Both the position numbers and the translations under genes were made by a program. From Pseudo-nitzschia pungens (lineage: Eukaryota; Bacillariophyta; Bacillariophyceae; Bacillariales; Bacillariaceae), in contig CM074765.1 of assembly GCA_037355855.1 (NCBI GenBank), positions 1,364,001 through 1,428,000 on the forward strand: a stretch of 64,000 bases of DNA. Reading direction: 5' to 3'. This document shows positions 40,834 through 52,277 of the stretch, in pieces. The notes under the pieces are model-generated. The model had not been told where the DNA came from. It saw nothing but the letters and a program-made list of their open reading frames with translations, and searched no databases. Position 1 is the first letter of the stretch. Every line of letters starts with the position of its first letter.

Positions 40834-43800
40834 ATGGCAAAACCCAAAACCAAAAAGAAAGAAACTCAATCACCAACAATACATCGATACCTCGTCAACA
40901 AACCACCCAAACCCCCACCAAGCCCCTCGACTAGACCCATGCTCGAATACAATGGCAACATCCAACGTGAAATGCAAGCAATAGAACTCGCATTCCCCAT
41001 CAATCGCACCGACCTATACGACAAAGAACTATTTGAATTCAAACCCAAATACCCTCCAAGCAACCTCCAATACCTTGACCTTCTCGAAATCATACACAAC
41101 ACCACTCTCAATGACACAGACAAAATGGCCGCCCTAGGTGAGGTCCTTGCTACCCTCATCCACCGCAACCATTTTCAAATCGTTGAATCTCCCAATCCCA
41201 CTATAATCCATCGATATCGATACAGCGAGACCCTCCTAAACTACCTTGACACACTTCTACCCCCCTCCATCGACACCCCTCCCCCCGCATTACCCGAACA
41301 ACGCACCACTCATAGCAAATACAAAACCAAACACACCCCAACAACCCACACTACCAACACCCTTCCATCACAATCCTCATCCGTGATCACTTCCCCTCAA
41401 TCAACACCAGAACCAAACACAGATCCCGACGACTCAGCCAAAATACCTGATACCATATACGAACAACAACAACAAAACAATGACGACACCTCATCCACAG
41501 AATCATCTATCGACTCACCCCCTCCCACCGAAGACCTTAAAGCCAGACTCACCGCAGAATACCAACAACACCAAAACAAACCACCAAAACCCGCCACTGA
41601 CACTGATACCCAAATAGCTGAATTTGAACAACAATTTGAACAAATCGACACCGAAATTGCCTCCATCCTCGAACAACCTACCAAATCCACCCCGACTCCT
41701 ATCCCAACCAATATCCAAGACCTCATTTCCACCACCATCAAACACGAAATCAAATCAATCCAAACTAACCTGAACAACACATACCAAACCACCATTGCCG
41801 AACACCAACACACCATCAAAGAATACCAATACCATTTATCAAAAAGGGACACCCTCCTAAAAGAAACTGAAACAAGAATCTCCGAATTAGAACAACGCCT
41901 ATCATCTGAAACCGAAAAACTCGAGACCGAAAAAACGCTCTTCATCGCAGCAATCGAACACGCCACCAAACTACAAACTGACCTTAACCAAATCACATCT
42001 CTATCCTGGGCACTAGACAAACGTATCGACAAAGCAAACAACACCATTAAGACAATCCGTCATTTAACAAAAAACCCACCAACCCAAACCACCCCCACAA
42101 AATCCATTATTAACCTTAGACGCGAACTTACTCAACTGACCAACACTGCACAACAAGACCTCACGCAACACATCTTGACCCAAACCCAAGCCGCAGAGAC
42201 CAAACTTCAACACATCATCGACACACGCCTAGCCTCTCTTAATAAATCCGTCATCACGCAAAGCATCAAAGACACCATCATCCACCAATCAAAACCGGAA
42301 TTCAATCAAATCAAAGACACCATCATCAGCACACTCCGCAATACTATCGACCAGCACACACACACATTCCATAACCAACTACAACAGCATACTCACAAAC
42401 AGACTAAACTTACGGAAAACGCCATCGCCCAACTCAAAGCCGAAACAGACACAGCCTGTACCGAACTAGCACTCCTCCGCTCCACAATCCACAATGAGAT
42501 CGAACTATCAGTCAGTAAATCTCTCAATGAACCTCCACTAAAACAAACACTATACAACCTCATTACCAATACAACCAACAACCACTTAAACAGTAAACAA
42601 GTATCCGACGCCATTAATACTCACATCACAACGTTTATTGAATCCTCTGAAACACTCGCCGACCTCATCCGCGCCCATATCCACTCGACCAACACCCCAA
42701 CTCCTACCACCCCATCACCCACCCACAACCCAAATCAGCAACCAAAATTCAATACCAAGGCACCCTCCTCATCCACACCACACAACCCCACAACCACAAC
42801 TAACAACATACCACCCAAACGAGCAATCACAATCAACCAAGAACGCTTCGACTCCTTTCTCAACGACAAAGAACAAGAACTGGAACGGGAACGCCAACAC
42901 AAAATGGACCACCGAATTAGTAAAGCCATCAATGTACTCGAGAAGAAATTTATCGATACCAACAACATCCCCACCGACAATCGATACCTTACCCCCTCGG
43001 AATTCACAAACCTATACCAGGACCTCCAATCCACCATGCTCTTTGAAAGTCTCCCGATCGTCCCCTTGGAAGAACTACACACAACACAATCATGTCTCCC
43101 CACCAACCATATTGAAACTCCTACCAACATCAAAAGAATCAGCGCCTACATTTTCCGACGACTGTCCTCTATGATATCCCATGAGAACACCCTACTTCGA
43201 GGCCTACTTGCTCCCTTCCAACTCAAGTTACAGGGATATGAAGCACTATACGCCATTGCCCGCACCTCGCTCCCCTACCTTAGACCTAAGAAAACAGGAT
43301 GGGGCCCAAAATGGTGCTCCACAGATGATCCGAGCTCATACGTAGGTAAACTGATCGAACACGTCCGAGTATGTGAACTGTCCAGACAACACCACTACTC
43401 CGAAATCGACCAAAGCTATGAAATGATATACCAATCCATGCAGAGTCCCAAAACCTTCCCCGCAGGCTGCTCCCTTATGACCCAACTCGACGCCTTCCAA
43501 CGCGCGCACCCCAACTCCGATACAACACCACTCCCCAAAGAACTCCAACTTACAGGAATGATCAACTACTATTTGGACTACCCAATCGCACAATCAAACA
43601 CCACTATACAACCCATGATAAACCGACTCGATAGCACACCGAAGAAATTTGAATACCGCAACAAAACTCAATGCAAATGCTGCCATCAATATGGCCACTG
43701 CATTGGAGACCAAATCTGTCGCGTTGGAGCTCAAGTCTACTTTGCAATCGCATATTCTAAATCAAACCCAAAAGAATTTCAACAAAACGCCGAAAAGCAC

Positions 43801-43977
43801 AGTAAGATGAACAGGAAAAATGTGGTCAAACTATTTGACGCACAAAACAATGGCCGTATACTTACCGAATCTGAACAAGAAGCAGAACGCGAAGCATTCG
43901 CCACCGCATTCACGACAACATGGGACGCCCACAACGAGAATGACACCCCCAATCACACAAACATAACCCCAGAATAG
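40834..43977 (+). CDS. gag: Copia element Gag-like protein
   Basis: 1047 residues from an ATG in context ACCATGG, ending in TAG at 43975-43977. The N-terminal third is Pro/Thr/Asn-rich with acidic patches. Residues of about 240-600 are dominated by Glu/Gln/Leu/Lys heptads consistent with long coiled coils, and another coiled-coil-like basic stretch precedes the conserved C-terminal region. Near the C-terminus a Cys/His cluster, C947-x2-C950-x4-H955-x6-C962 (with extra C949 and C956), may be a divergent nucleic-acid-binding knuckle. The length is far above usual Copia Gag proteins (300-500). After the TAG the same frame stays open into pol. Assignment as Gag rests on position and the knuckle. 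Confidence 0.8.
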   Translation: MAKPKTKKKETQSPTIHRYLVNKPPKPPPSPSTRPMLEYNGNIQREMQAIELAFPINRTDLYDKELFEFKPKYPPSNLQYLDLLEIIHNTTLNDTDKMAALGEVLATLIHRNHFQIVESPNPTIIHRYRYSETLLNYLDTLLPPSIDTPPPALPEQRTTHSKYKTKHTPTTHTTNTLPSQSSSVITSPQSTPEPNTDPDDSAKIPDTIYEQQQQNNDDTSSTESSIDSPPPTEDLKARLTAEYQQHQNKPPKPATDTDTQIAEFEQQFEQIDTEIASILEQPTKSTPTPIPTNIQDLISTTIKHEIKSIQTNLNNTYQTTIAEHQHTIKEYQYHLSKRDTLLKETETRISELEQRLSSETEKLETEKTLFIAAIEHATKLQTDLNQITSLSWALDKRIDKANNTIKTIRHLTKNPPTQTTPTKSIINLRRELTQLTNTAQQDLTQHILTQTQAAETKLQHIIDTRLASLNKSVITQSIKDTIIHQSKPEFNQIKDTIISTLRNTIDQHTHTFHNQLQQHTHKQTKLTENAIAQLKAETDTACTELALLRSTIHNEIELSVSKSLNEPPLKQTLYNLITNTTNNHLNSKQVSDAINTHITTFIESSETLADLIRAHIHSTNTPTPTTPSPTHNPNQQPKFNTKAPSSSTPHNPTTTTNNIPPKRAITINQERFDSFLNDKEQELERERQHKMDHRISKAINVLEKKFIDTNNIPTDNRYLTPSEFTNLYQDLQSTMLFESLPIVPLEELHTTQSCLPTNHIETPTNIKRISAYIFRRLSSMISHENTLLRGLLAPFQLKLQGYEALYAIARTSLPYLRPKKTGWGPKWCSTDDPSSYVGKLIEHVRVCELSRQHHYSEIDQSYEMIYQSMQSPKTFPAGCSLMTQLDAFQRAHPNSDTTPLPKELQLTGMINYYLDYPIAQSNTTIQPMINRLDSTPKKFEYRNKTQCKCCHQYGHCIGDQICRVGAQVYFAIAYSKSNPKEFQQNAEKHSKMNRKNVVKLFDAQNNGRILTESEQEAEREAFATAFTTTWDAHNENDTPNHTNITPE

Positions 43978-44737
43978 GAAACACGCCGTGTCCCTAGCGG
44001 GGCTCGGCCGCCTAAGAAACCAATCGACCCACACATCCAACTCAACAAATTCTTCGCAAACGCACGCAAAGACCACCCAGACACTGCACTATTCACACCA
44101 ACCACCACAATACCCACACCAACCATCCACAACATTACATCATCGTCAAACACCACCGACAAAGACTATACCACTGACACCACCGACAAAGATTATATCA
44201 CGGATACAACCACAGCAATTAATGAAAGCAACGAAATCCATGCAACCAACGAAACTATTAACTCCACTACTGCAAACGACAACACTTCCCTCGAAAACCT
44301 CGACATCACTGACCAACCTCGCGCGATCCCACTCCAAAATACAAAAACTCAGACAACTCACACTGAAACCACACCAGCCAGCCCTCACACCCACCCAACC
44401 ACCACTAAAAACAGCATAAAAACAACGATTTCTAGTCACTCTACACACGACTCACCTCAACGGACAAATGCAAACCCCCCAATGACAATCCAACCGACCA
44501 ATCCCACACAAATCCACCAAATAACCACACCGGCACGACTCGATACTGACAACAACACTACACAAGCCCAACTAACACCATTTGACATTACCAATGACTC
44601 ACTTGCTTCTGAATACAACACTCAAAAACCAGCACTCCGAGTCCCACCACACTTTGTTAGGAAATGCCTCACGGGCTCAGCTGACCAACTCCACCTCTCA
44701 ATACCCCGAACTAAGGGCTATACAATTAAAACCCTAA
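43978..44737 (+). pseudogene. pol: Copia element Pol, segment A (before LINE-1)
   Basis: The gag frame continues without a stop from 43978 to the LINE insertion at 44737. The encoded stretch is Thr/Asn/Pro-rich, with a repeated TTDTTDKDY-type motif near 44150-44200, and ends in a more conserved-looking segment (VPPHFVRKCLTGSAD). A separate ATG in frame occurs at 44482. Its continuation is segment B, after the 21-bp target duplication. Confidence 0.8.
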
Positions 44738-46951
44738 TAATAATAATATACGTATTTAAAGAACTTTAATCACCAAAGGTGAAACTAAATTACTCAGTCT
44801 GTAACCAGACTTTAACGTCGCCTCCATCAAAGAGTCAGGACCCCAAGTGGTAGAACGACAAATTTTTCAAACAAACCTTGAAGATCAAGCAGGGAAAAAG
44901 ACAAACAAGTCCCACAAAATAGGGACTTGAGAGAAAGTGAGATGGGAATGGAGATATTGGGATAAGGTCCAGTATCAAAAGGTAAATGACAAGATAAGAA
45001 GCAAGAACAGAAGACAAAAACCAAGGTACAAAGTGTAATCAACCCTGAGGTCCAGTAAGCCAGGCTCTGAGGAGAGCAGCCTCTCGTTGGTATGGCTGCA
45101 CTGGTGGGACAGGCGCTGCATACTGCTTCCTGGCAAGGTGGATGGTTGCAAGCCACTGCCGCTTGGCAGTCAGGGTGTAGCCTTGTAGGACTTGGAAAGG
45201 GGTTTGTAACAGGTAGTGTGACTGGGGAAGTGCACCAGCTGCACCAATTGCCAATTCAGAGGTGATGGAAGCATCAAGAGATTGGTGTTGTTCAGCATCA
45301 AGGGTACCCCCAGGACCATGGAGTCGTTCATTCCTATAGGTCCAAAGATCCCAGGAGGTAAGAAAGAACTGATGGATGATAGCTGTGGCCCAACGTTTGG
45401 GAGAGCGCTTGCTTCCAATGTGAGAGTAGTAGTCAGCCTGGATTTGATACCAGCGAGGAGACCACCTACCAAGAAGCCAGTTGTGCCAGCCAATAGTCCT
45501 CTGTGCCCTGACAGCAGACGCAATTGCAAGTGAGTAGGATGATGGATAAATGGTCTGGCCCTTCCGAACTCTGGTGAGAAGATCCACAATGGCAACAACC
45601 AATGATGGATCAGTTTGTTCAACTTCAAGCCTCTTCTGCAGGGGTCCCTTGAAAGCTGACACACTGTGCTGTACTGCCCCAGTGTCCTTGCAGGAGAGCA
45701 CATGAGACACCTTCTCATTGTCTGCATCACACAATGGGCACCTGGAGTGATCCTGATACTGGTAGTGAAGTAGTTGGTTGCCAACACCAATGCATCCAGA
45801 AGCAAACTTGACAAACCACCTTTGCATGCCAGGAGGTAATCGCTTGAAGGCAGACAGATGAGCACACCAATGGATGGAACCCAAAACAGGTTGTGGAATG
45901 GGAATATCATGGTGGGTCTGCCAATATTGAAGAAGGGGAGGACCAGAAATGGCAACATGCAAAGCATTTTGATCAAACCTTGAGCACTTGCTTCCATTGA
46001 GAGAAAAAGCCCAGGGCTCAAACACAAGTCTGGGATAGTGATGGGCAGAAGCTCTATGGACAGAGAGAAATGCCTTTGCCATGCTGTCAACCTGATGATT
46101 GCGAAGGGCCCACCAATCAAGAAAGATTCCAGCTTGATGGCCCTGAACCCACCGAAAGTGCACAGAGATTGGCAGGACAGAAATCATGTTTCTGATGACA
46201 TAAACATAATCAAAAGACTTCTGGGAAATAACCAATGGCCATGATCCCTCAGCCTGTTTGAGAGCTGTGTCACCATCCAGAGCAATAGTGATAGAGCCAG
46301 AAGCAATATCAAAAAGACTCACCAGAGCAGTGCAGCAGGTGAGAACCCCAATGATTCCTGCCAGTTCACTCCTGTAGGAAGATTGATCCTCAGGGGATCC
46401 ACTGACAAAATTACAGCCAGTGAGGAACAATGAGGCAGTCTTGGTGGAGGTATTGGGGGACAAAATGAAAGCGGAAGTTCCTCTGAGAAGGTCCGGATCA
46501 AATGAACCATCACATACAGCACTGGCAGTACCACTCTGGATAGCATCAACAAGGGGCTGACAGCCAGCCTGTGGTAGGGAATATTTGTGGAGAAGTACCC
46601 TTGGAGACGCACAGAGTGCATCAAAGGCATCTACTGGGGAGTCTGGAAGAGAATCATATGGATTGTACTCCAGAGGATCCATGTCAGGAGGTTCGGAAAC
46701 AAAGGCTGAGGACCCAACAACGCGTACAACTTGTCCACAAATAACAGGGCAGACAAGCACATCAGCACAGGCTGGTTTGTCAGGAATGAGTTCAGAAGTG
46801 ACCCTGTATCTGCCCCTGCCCTGGGAGGTGCTCACAATCCAGCCAGTAGAAGTTTTGAAGAATATTCTGTTGGTGGATGGAGACAAAAACCAAGGCCAGA
46901 GAGAAGCTGTCTGGGGAGAGAGCCAATGCCCAAGATGGAAAGAAGGAGCCC
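44738..46951 (-). mobile_element. LINE-1: 5'-truncated non-LTR retrotransposon
   Basis: 2214 bp on the minus strand with the 3' end, (TAA/ATT)n tail and 3' UTR at the left. It is closely related to LINE-2 and truncated within the ORF2 C-terminal region, at the equivalent of LINE-2 residue about 1335. A perfect 21-bp target duplication flanks it (44717-44737 and 46952-46972). Truncation, tail and long variable duplication are the hallmarks of target-primed reverse transcription. Confidence 0.95.
45039..46951 (-). pseudogene. LINE-1 ORF2 fragment (RNase H and zinc finger)
   Basis: An open frame of about 637 codons runs from the truncation point to the stop at 45039, corresponding to the C-terminal third of LINE-2 ORF2 with few substitutions. 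It contains the RNase H residues in CDGSFD, YRSELAG, ALDGD and VDSMAK, and the CPLC...H..SC zinc motif. It lacks endonuclease and RT. No internal stop, so the insertion is young, but the fragment has no start of its own and cannot transpose. Confidence 0.93.
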
Positions 46952-48897
46952 GCTATACAATTAAAACCCTAAGTAACTCACCCAGCGGAAAAACAGCCCA
47001 TCCACCCATGGACAACCCTACAGCCGTCTCGTTACCACTACAACCCGACACCGGCGCTAACATGTCTGCTACAGACAACTTTGAACTCCTACATGAGTAC
47101 AGCCCCTACCCTAACCCGGAAACAGTTGGCGTGTTTTCAGCACAAACCGATGCCCTTCAATCAACACTTAAGGCATTTGGCGAGGGCTTTATGCATATTA
47201 TCTCGGACCAAGGTACAGTCATGCGCTGGCCCACCCTTTTCACGCCTGGCTCCACCGGCACAGTCCTATCTCTAGATAACTATCAACGAAGAAATAAATA
47301 TCATACCTTCCAACAAGAAGGCTGTCTGGACAACGCGGGAGCCATCAAATTTCTTGACACCCAACGGAAGATTATTGAATCCCTACAAACCATACGTACA
47401 GCTAACGGCGAATGGTACACACCCAATAAAATCCTACTTCGAAGATCCATTGAAAATCAATCCATATCGAAACAAGTGAACACTATTCGAAAGCAAATCC
47501 TACAACTTGACCATGATAAAAACAACAAACTTCCACCATGCGCAACCAAAACATGGACAGGACGTCTTTCACAAGCACTCAAAAACCTTGAACTGTGGCA
47601 CCAACGCTATGGTCACGTCTCCCCCTCCACGCTGTCAAAAACCCAAAAGGTAGTAGAAGGCATGCCGGCCATGCCATCCTCAGCTCCCTTCTTTAAATGC
47701 CCATTCTGTGAAAAGAGCAAACTTACTAAATACCATGGACGCCGTAAAGACCCAAAGGAACGTTTTGTACCCACTATGACTTACCACATGGATCTCTCTT
47801 TTGTTACAGGACCCTCTAACCTCAACGATATGATCAAACACCACGCCAAAGCTGCTCCTACCCTTAAGAAAAGTCGGCAGGGGTATATCGGTTTCCTCAC
47901 CATCGTTGACGCTGCTACACGAGCCCTGTGGACATTCCCTGTCAAATCCAAAGAGCCCCCAATTACCATTGTGGACAAATTTCTTCAGAAACATGGCATC
48001 AAAACCACTGATCCAACGAAAGCCATTATCACCACGACGTCCAACGGCTACCTTGCCCGATCCCGACTATTTAAGGAAACAGCATCCGACCACAAGTACA
48101 CCATTCACCCTGTTGAAGACTCACAACTCCTACAGCTCGATCCCCATCACCTCGACTGTACGATCATGACAGACGGCGGAGGTGAACTATCCAACTCTAC
48201 CAAATTCTGTGAAGTAGCCAAAACACATGGGTACGACGTTCTTTCAACAGCGGCTGACGCCTCATCGCAGAATGGTATGGCTGAACGCCCACACCGTACT
48301 ATTAAAGAACGAATCCGTTGCCTACTGTATGCAGCAGGACTTGGCACAGAGTATTGGGCGGATGCCCTCCTCCATACGACCTGGCTCTACAACAGAACAT
48401 ACCATTCTGCCATTTCCATGACCCCCTATCAGGCGTATACTGGTCGCATACCACTCGTCGATAACCTCATTACCTTTGGCTCCAAGATCACCGCTAAAAA
48501 GCCCGGCACCCGTCCCACAACCACGAACCCATGGGCATACGACGGAATCTTCCTTGGATATGGACGTACAACTGACAACATCAAATACTTTGACATCCAT
48601 TCAGGCACTGACAAAGTAGCGCGCCACGACTCGAAAGATGAACTCCAATACGGTGACGACCCCTCCAATCGGTCCCCAGCTGCATCACACCTTCTGGGCG
48701 TATTCACAGAGGATGACCATATCCAACACACCACAAACACCGGACCGGAACCTATAACAATGGAATTCAAGGACCCCCGACAGATTAACCCCGACGCTGT
48801 TGTGGCAGAAATCATCAATAACTCTCCCACCCCATTCACCGCCGCCGCCGCTGCAAAAGTCACTGCCACAATCAACAAGACCAAATTCCAACGTCCT
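46952..48897 (+). pseudogene. pol: Copia element Pol, segment B (protease, integrase)
   Basis: Starts with the duplicated 21 bp and resumes the pol frame. The aspartic protease motif DTGA is at 47047-47058. A GAG-pre-integrase zinc region follows (LWHQRYGH...CPFC, about 47590-47710). The integrase core shows Asp in YHMDLSF (47791), Asp in MTDGGGE (48172) and Glu in GMAERPH (48283), then the copia-specific NPWAYDGIFLGYG motif. The frame is then cut by the element at 48898; the joined frame continues at 51467. Confidence 0.93.
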
Positions 48898-49109
48898 TGC
48901 CGTGCACCGAACCAACCCTAAATAAGGTTAAGGTTTGGATCAGAGCAAGATCGGCGATGAGCTGACTCAGCAGGGCTCGCTGACCACTCGCTCAGTGCTC
49001 CACAAGAGAGCACCTCCAATAACCTCACTAATGATCTAATAGCTCACAATTACAATTACAATTTGCATATCACTACTATTCTAATCACTAGTAGACCCGG
49101 GGTATGGCA
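48898..49109 (+). repeat. G4 5' LTR
   Basis: 212 bp, identical to 51250-51461. The first 11 bp and the final roughly 70 bp are shared with the G1-G3 LTRs; the middle is different. Confidence 0.95.
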
Positions 49110-51249
49110 TGATTTTAAAATCAAGCTGAGCGCTGATGACCATGAGCAGAAAGGACCGATCGGACCAAGGGACCAACGGATCCGAAAGACTGCCAAAAAT
49201 GGAGGCGCAGAGAAGCAAAAACAGGGAGAAGGATATCCAGTGTCTGCAGCACAAGGAAGACCGACCCCAGCAACTGTTGGCGCCCAAAGAAGGGAGCAAC
49301 AGCAGCAACAGAGACACCTAAGTGCCTAAACAGGACCACGGTCGTCAACAAGAAACAACCAAAATATTGGAAAAAGACCGTTCCAGGAACGGCGACAAAA
49401 ATGGGATAAAACGGAGGAACGTCAATCCCAGTCGCAGCTAGCACCATTAGATGGAGCAGCAGCAACAACTGAGACACCTAAGGACCTGAACAGGACCAGG
49501 GTTGTCAACGTAAGACCGTTTCAGGAACAACGGCGAAAAGGAACGCCCAATCCAATGGGACGGCGACAATAAATCCAATCGTTGGCGATCGACGGAAACG
49601 GAACATACTGATCGTTCGACAAGCGACGGCAAAGTTGCAGTTAGCACCATTAGATGGAGCAGCAGCAACAACAGAGACACCTAAGGACCCCAACAGGACC
49701 ATGGTCGTCGACAAAAGAAATAATCGAATAAAATGAGTGTCGAAAAAGTGACACATAATCCAGTGAGTGGACAAATCAGTTACAACACTGAGTGGATGGA
49801 CAGACCGAACAGGGGATGCCAACCACAACCGAAATATACGGATATCCGGAAAGGTATATAATGAATACCCAAACACCACCAATCCCACGGGAAACGGGAA
49901 GTGGGACCGGCCCGGTGATTGCTTAATAGGGAAGCAACGGCGGAGAACCACGGGAATCAAATCCCACGTAACAAAAACAGAAACAACTCCAGGGAACCAC
50001 AGGATTCCCGGGAGCTAAAGAGAGAAACAACTCCCACCACCAAGATGGATGGGAGCAAAATCAGTTACAACACGAGTTATCGCGTGGAAACTAAATTTAA
50101 AAGCAAAAACTGGAGCAACCACTTTTGCTCATTTCCACACTGAAATTAACAGATAACAGAATAAAGTAACTAAATTAATTAAATAAAACTGATTAACCAT
50201 GGCGTCCAAAGGAACGTCAATCCCAGTTGCAGCTAGCACCATCAGATGGAGCAGCAGCAACAACAGAGAGACCTAAGGACCTCGATAGGTCCATGGTTGA
50301 CACAGTAACGAACGTCAGAAAGCCGTTCGAAGAACAAAACAATAAGGAAGACCGTTCCAGGAACAACGGCAAGAAACCGGGATAAAACGGAGCAACGTCA
50401 ATCCCAGTCGCAGCTAGCACCATTAGATGGAACAGCAGCAGCAACCGACCGATCTAGCAAAACGACGGCAAGAGATGACCGATCCGCGAGACGGCAACAC
50501 GAAATTAACTCAATGCGCGATCGCAAACAATACCTCCAATCGTTCGACGAGCGACGGAACTGGAACAGTCGCAGCTAGCACCATTAGATGGAGCAGCAGC
50601 AACTGAGACACCTAAGGCCCTTAATAGGACCACGGTTGTCGACAAAAGAAAATAACAAACGGCGGAAAACCGACGTTTGTGTTGTTGTTACAGGCGATAC
50701 AATTCACAGACGAACGATCGCGAACAATCCAACGCAACGTCAACAAACCGATACAACACGGTCGACATTGCATCCAAACTAATAAACCTCACCATTCCCA
50801 TGTGGTGGGTGAGGACTTCTTTTTAACAGCCAACAATGCTGGAACGCGAAGAGCTACATGCTTTCGTGGAGGCGAAGGATGTGGACTACACCTACAGACT
50901 ACGAGTTGTACAAGCTCCACAGGTTTGACAAAACCACTCCTCTCTTCTCTCCATTCTACAGAGGAGGATACAGCGCACTCCCTGCAGGTGGACATAGCCC
51001 AGTCAAATGACTACTATGGGCTGATTGCAACCTCATCATTCCCACGTGGTGGGTGAGGACTTCTTTCCTTTACTATTACAACCTCATCATTCCCATGTGG
51101 TGGGTGAGGACTTCTAATAACAGCAGTATGGATCATAAGACCGTTCCAACAGCAGTGATACTCCCTAGTCCAGCAGCTCATAATTAATGTGACTGTAACG
51201 ATTGGAAAGGGATTGATTGAACCAATAGTGACATTCCCATGGAGGCGTA
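49110..51249 (+). other. G4 interior, repeated leader modules, no intact gene
   Basis: The first 220 bp match the G1 leader. A module starting TAGCACCATTAGATGG recurs at about 49439, 49641, 50234, 50414 and 50577. The GGTATATAATG segment lies near 49855. After the truncated gag start at 50199 no long frame follows. Three copies of a hairpin, CCTCAYCATTCCCAYGTGGT then GGGTGAGG, occur at 50787-50814, 51031-51058 and 51082-51109. Confidence 0.8.
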
Positions 51250-51461
51250 TGCCGTGCACCGAACCAACCCTAAATAAGGTTAAGGTTTGGATCAGAGCAA
51301 GATCGGCGATGAGCTGACTCAGCAGGGCTCGCTGACCACTCGCTCAGTGCTCCACAAGAGAGCACCTCCAATAACCTCACTAATGATCTAATAGCTCACA
51401 ATTACAATTACAATTTGCATATCACTACTATTCTAATCACTAGTAGACCCGGGGTATGGCA
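51250..51461 (+). repeat. G4 3' LTR
   Basis: 212 bp, identical to the 5' copy; preceded by CCATGGAGGCGTA, similar to the segment before the gypsy 3' LTRs. Confidence 0.95.
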
Positions 51462-52277
51462 GTCCTGACCTTAAAACTCTCCTCCCGGAACTCGAATCCC
51501 TCGATGTCTCTTCCAACATGTATCTCCATGAAACAAGCCATACCCTTCCCCTCATACGGACTACCAACTTCCATCCTACAATGGGACTTGTAGTCTCCCC
51601 CCACCCGGACCTAACGGACTCAGTGGAACTTACGTCCATCCAAGTTGGTACCATTGCTCACTCCAGAATCCGCAACTGGAAACGTCGCCTACGTGGTACC
51701 ATCGTTACCACAGTGGATGGCCGACGCATCCGCAGCCCGCAGGACATCGCCCAAGCAGTTAAATCGGCACGCGAGAGCCATAAAGTCAATATCAAGATCA
51801 CATTTGGCTCGCTAACCGGTTTTGCCCTAAGTGGCGAAGGCGTCCCAACCCTCCAAGCCGATCAACTCAACGTCATTGCCCACCATCTCCATAACATCAA
51901 TCAAGGACAAGCTCTTTGGGACAAGAAACACCAATGGCCCCTCCCCATTGACTCCCCGGAAGCTGTTAAGAAATCAATCCATATCTCCCAACTCACACGC
52001 CGCAAGCTACAAGGTACACCCGAATGGGACGGCTTCCTCCGCTCTGAATGGAAACAGCTCGACCGGTATCACAAGGTCGGCATGTTTGGTGACCCTATAC
52101 CACCTGAACCTCACATGACTGTCCTCCCCTGGGTGTGGACCTATCTCTATAAAGAAGACCCCCTCACAGGACAGACCATTCCAAAATCCCGTGGCACCTG
52201 CAATGGCGGCAAACGCTATGGCAAAGCTGTCACCTTGGCTGAAACCTATGCAGCATGCGTTGAACAACCAGTCCATC
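51462..52277 (+). pseudogene. pol: Copia element Pol, segment C (PDZ-like segment, start of RT)
   Basis: Starts with the duplicated GTCCT and continues the pol frame. 51581-51808 encodes a PDZ-like pattern: MGLVVSPHP, then VELTSIQVGTIAHSRI, RLRGTIVTTVDGRRI and DIAQAVKSA, then a closing beta-strand (KVNIKITFG). The N-terminal part of the copia reverse transcriptase follows (SEWKQLDRY, VLPWVWTYLYKED, GKAVTLAETYA). The frame is cut by LINE-2 in the 17-bp target 52261-52277. On paper the frame continues through the LINE 5' repeats as QQSAH repeats to 52936. Confidence 0.88.

Larger units (their letters stand above)
48898..51461 (+). mobile_element. Non-autonomous LTR element related to the gypsy family (G4)
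   Basis: 2564 bp with two identical 212-bp LTRs and 5-bp GTCCT duplications (48893-48897 and 51462-51466). The last third of the LTR and the first roughly 220 bp of the interior match G1 closely, and a gag-like start ATGGCGTCCAAAGGAACG occurs at 50199, but gag and pol are absent. It is presumably mobilised by the proteins of a gypsy element such as G1. Confidence 0.94.

Noticed and set aside
46585..46951. Plus-strand start of the long frame reading into copia segment B
   Set aside because: This part is antisense LINE-1 sequence; the real pol frame enters from 44737 across the insertion.
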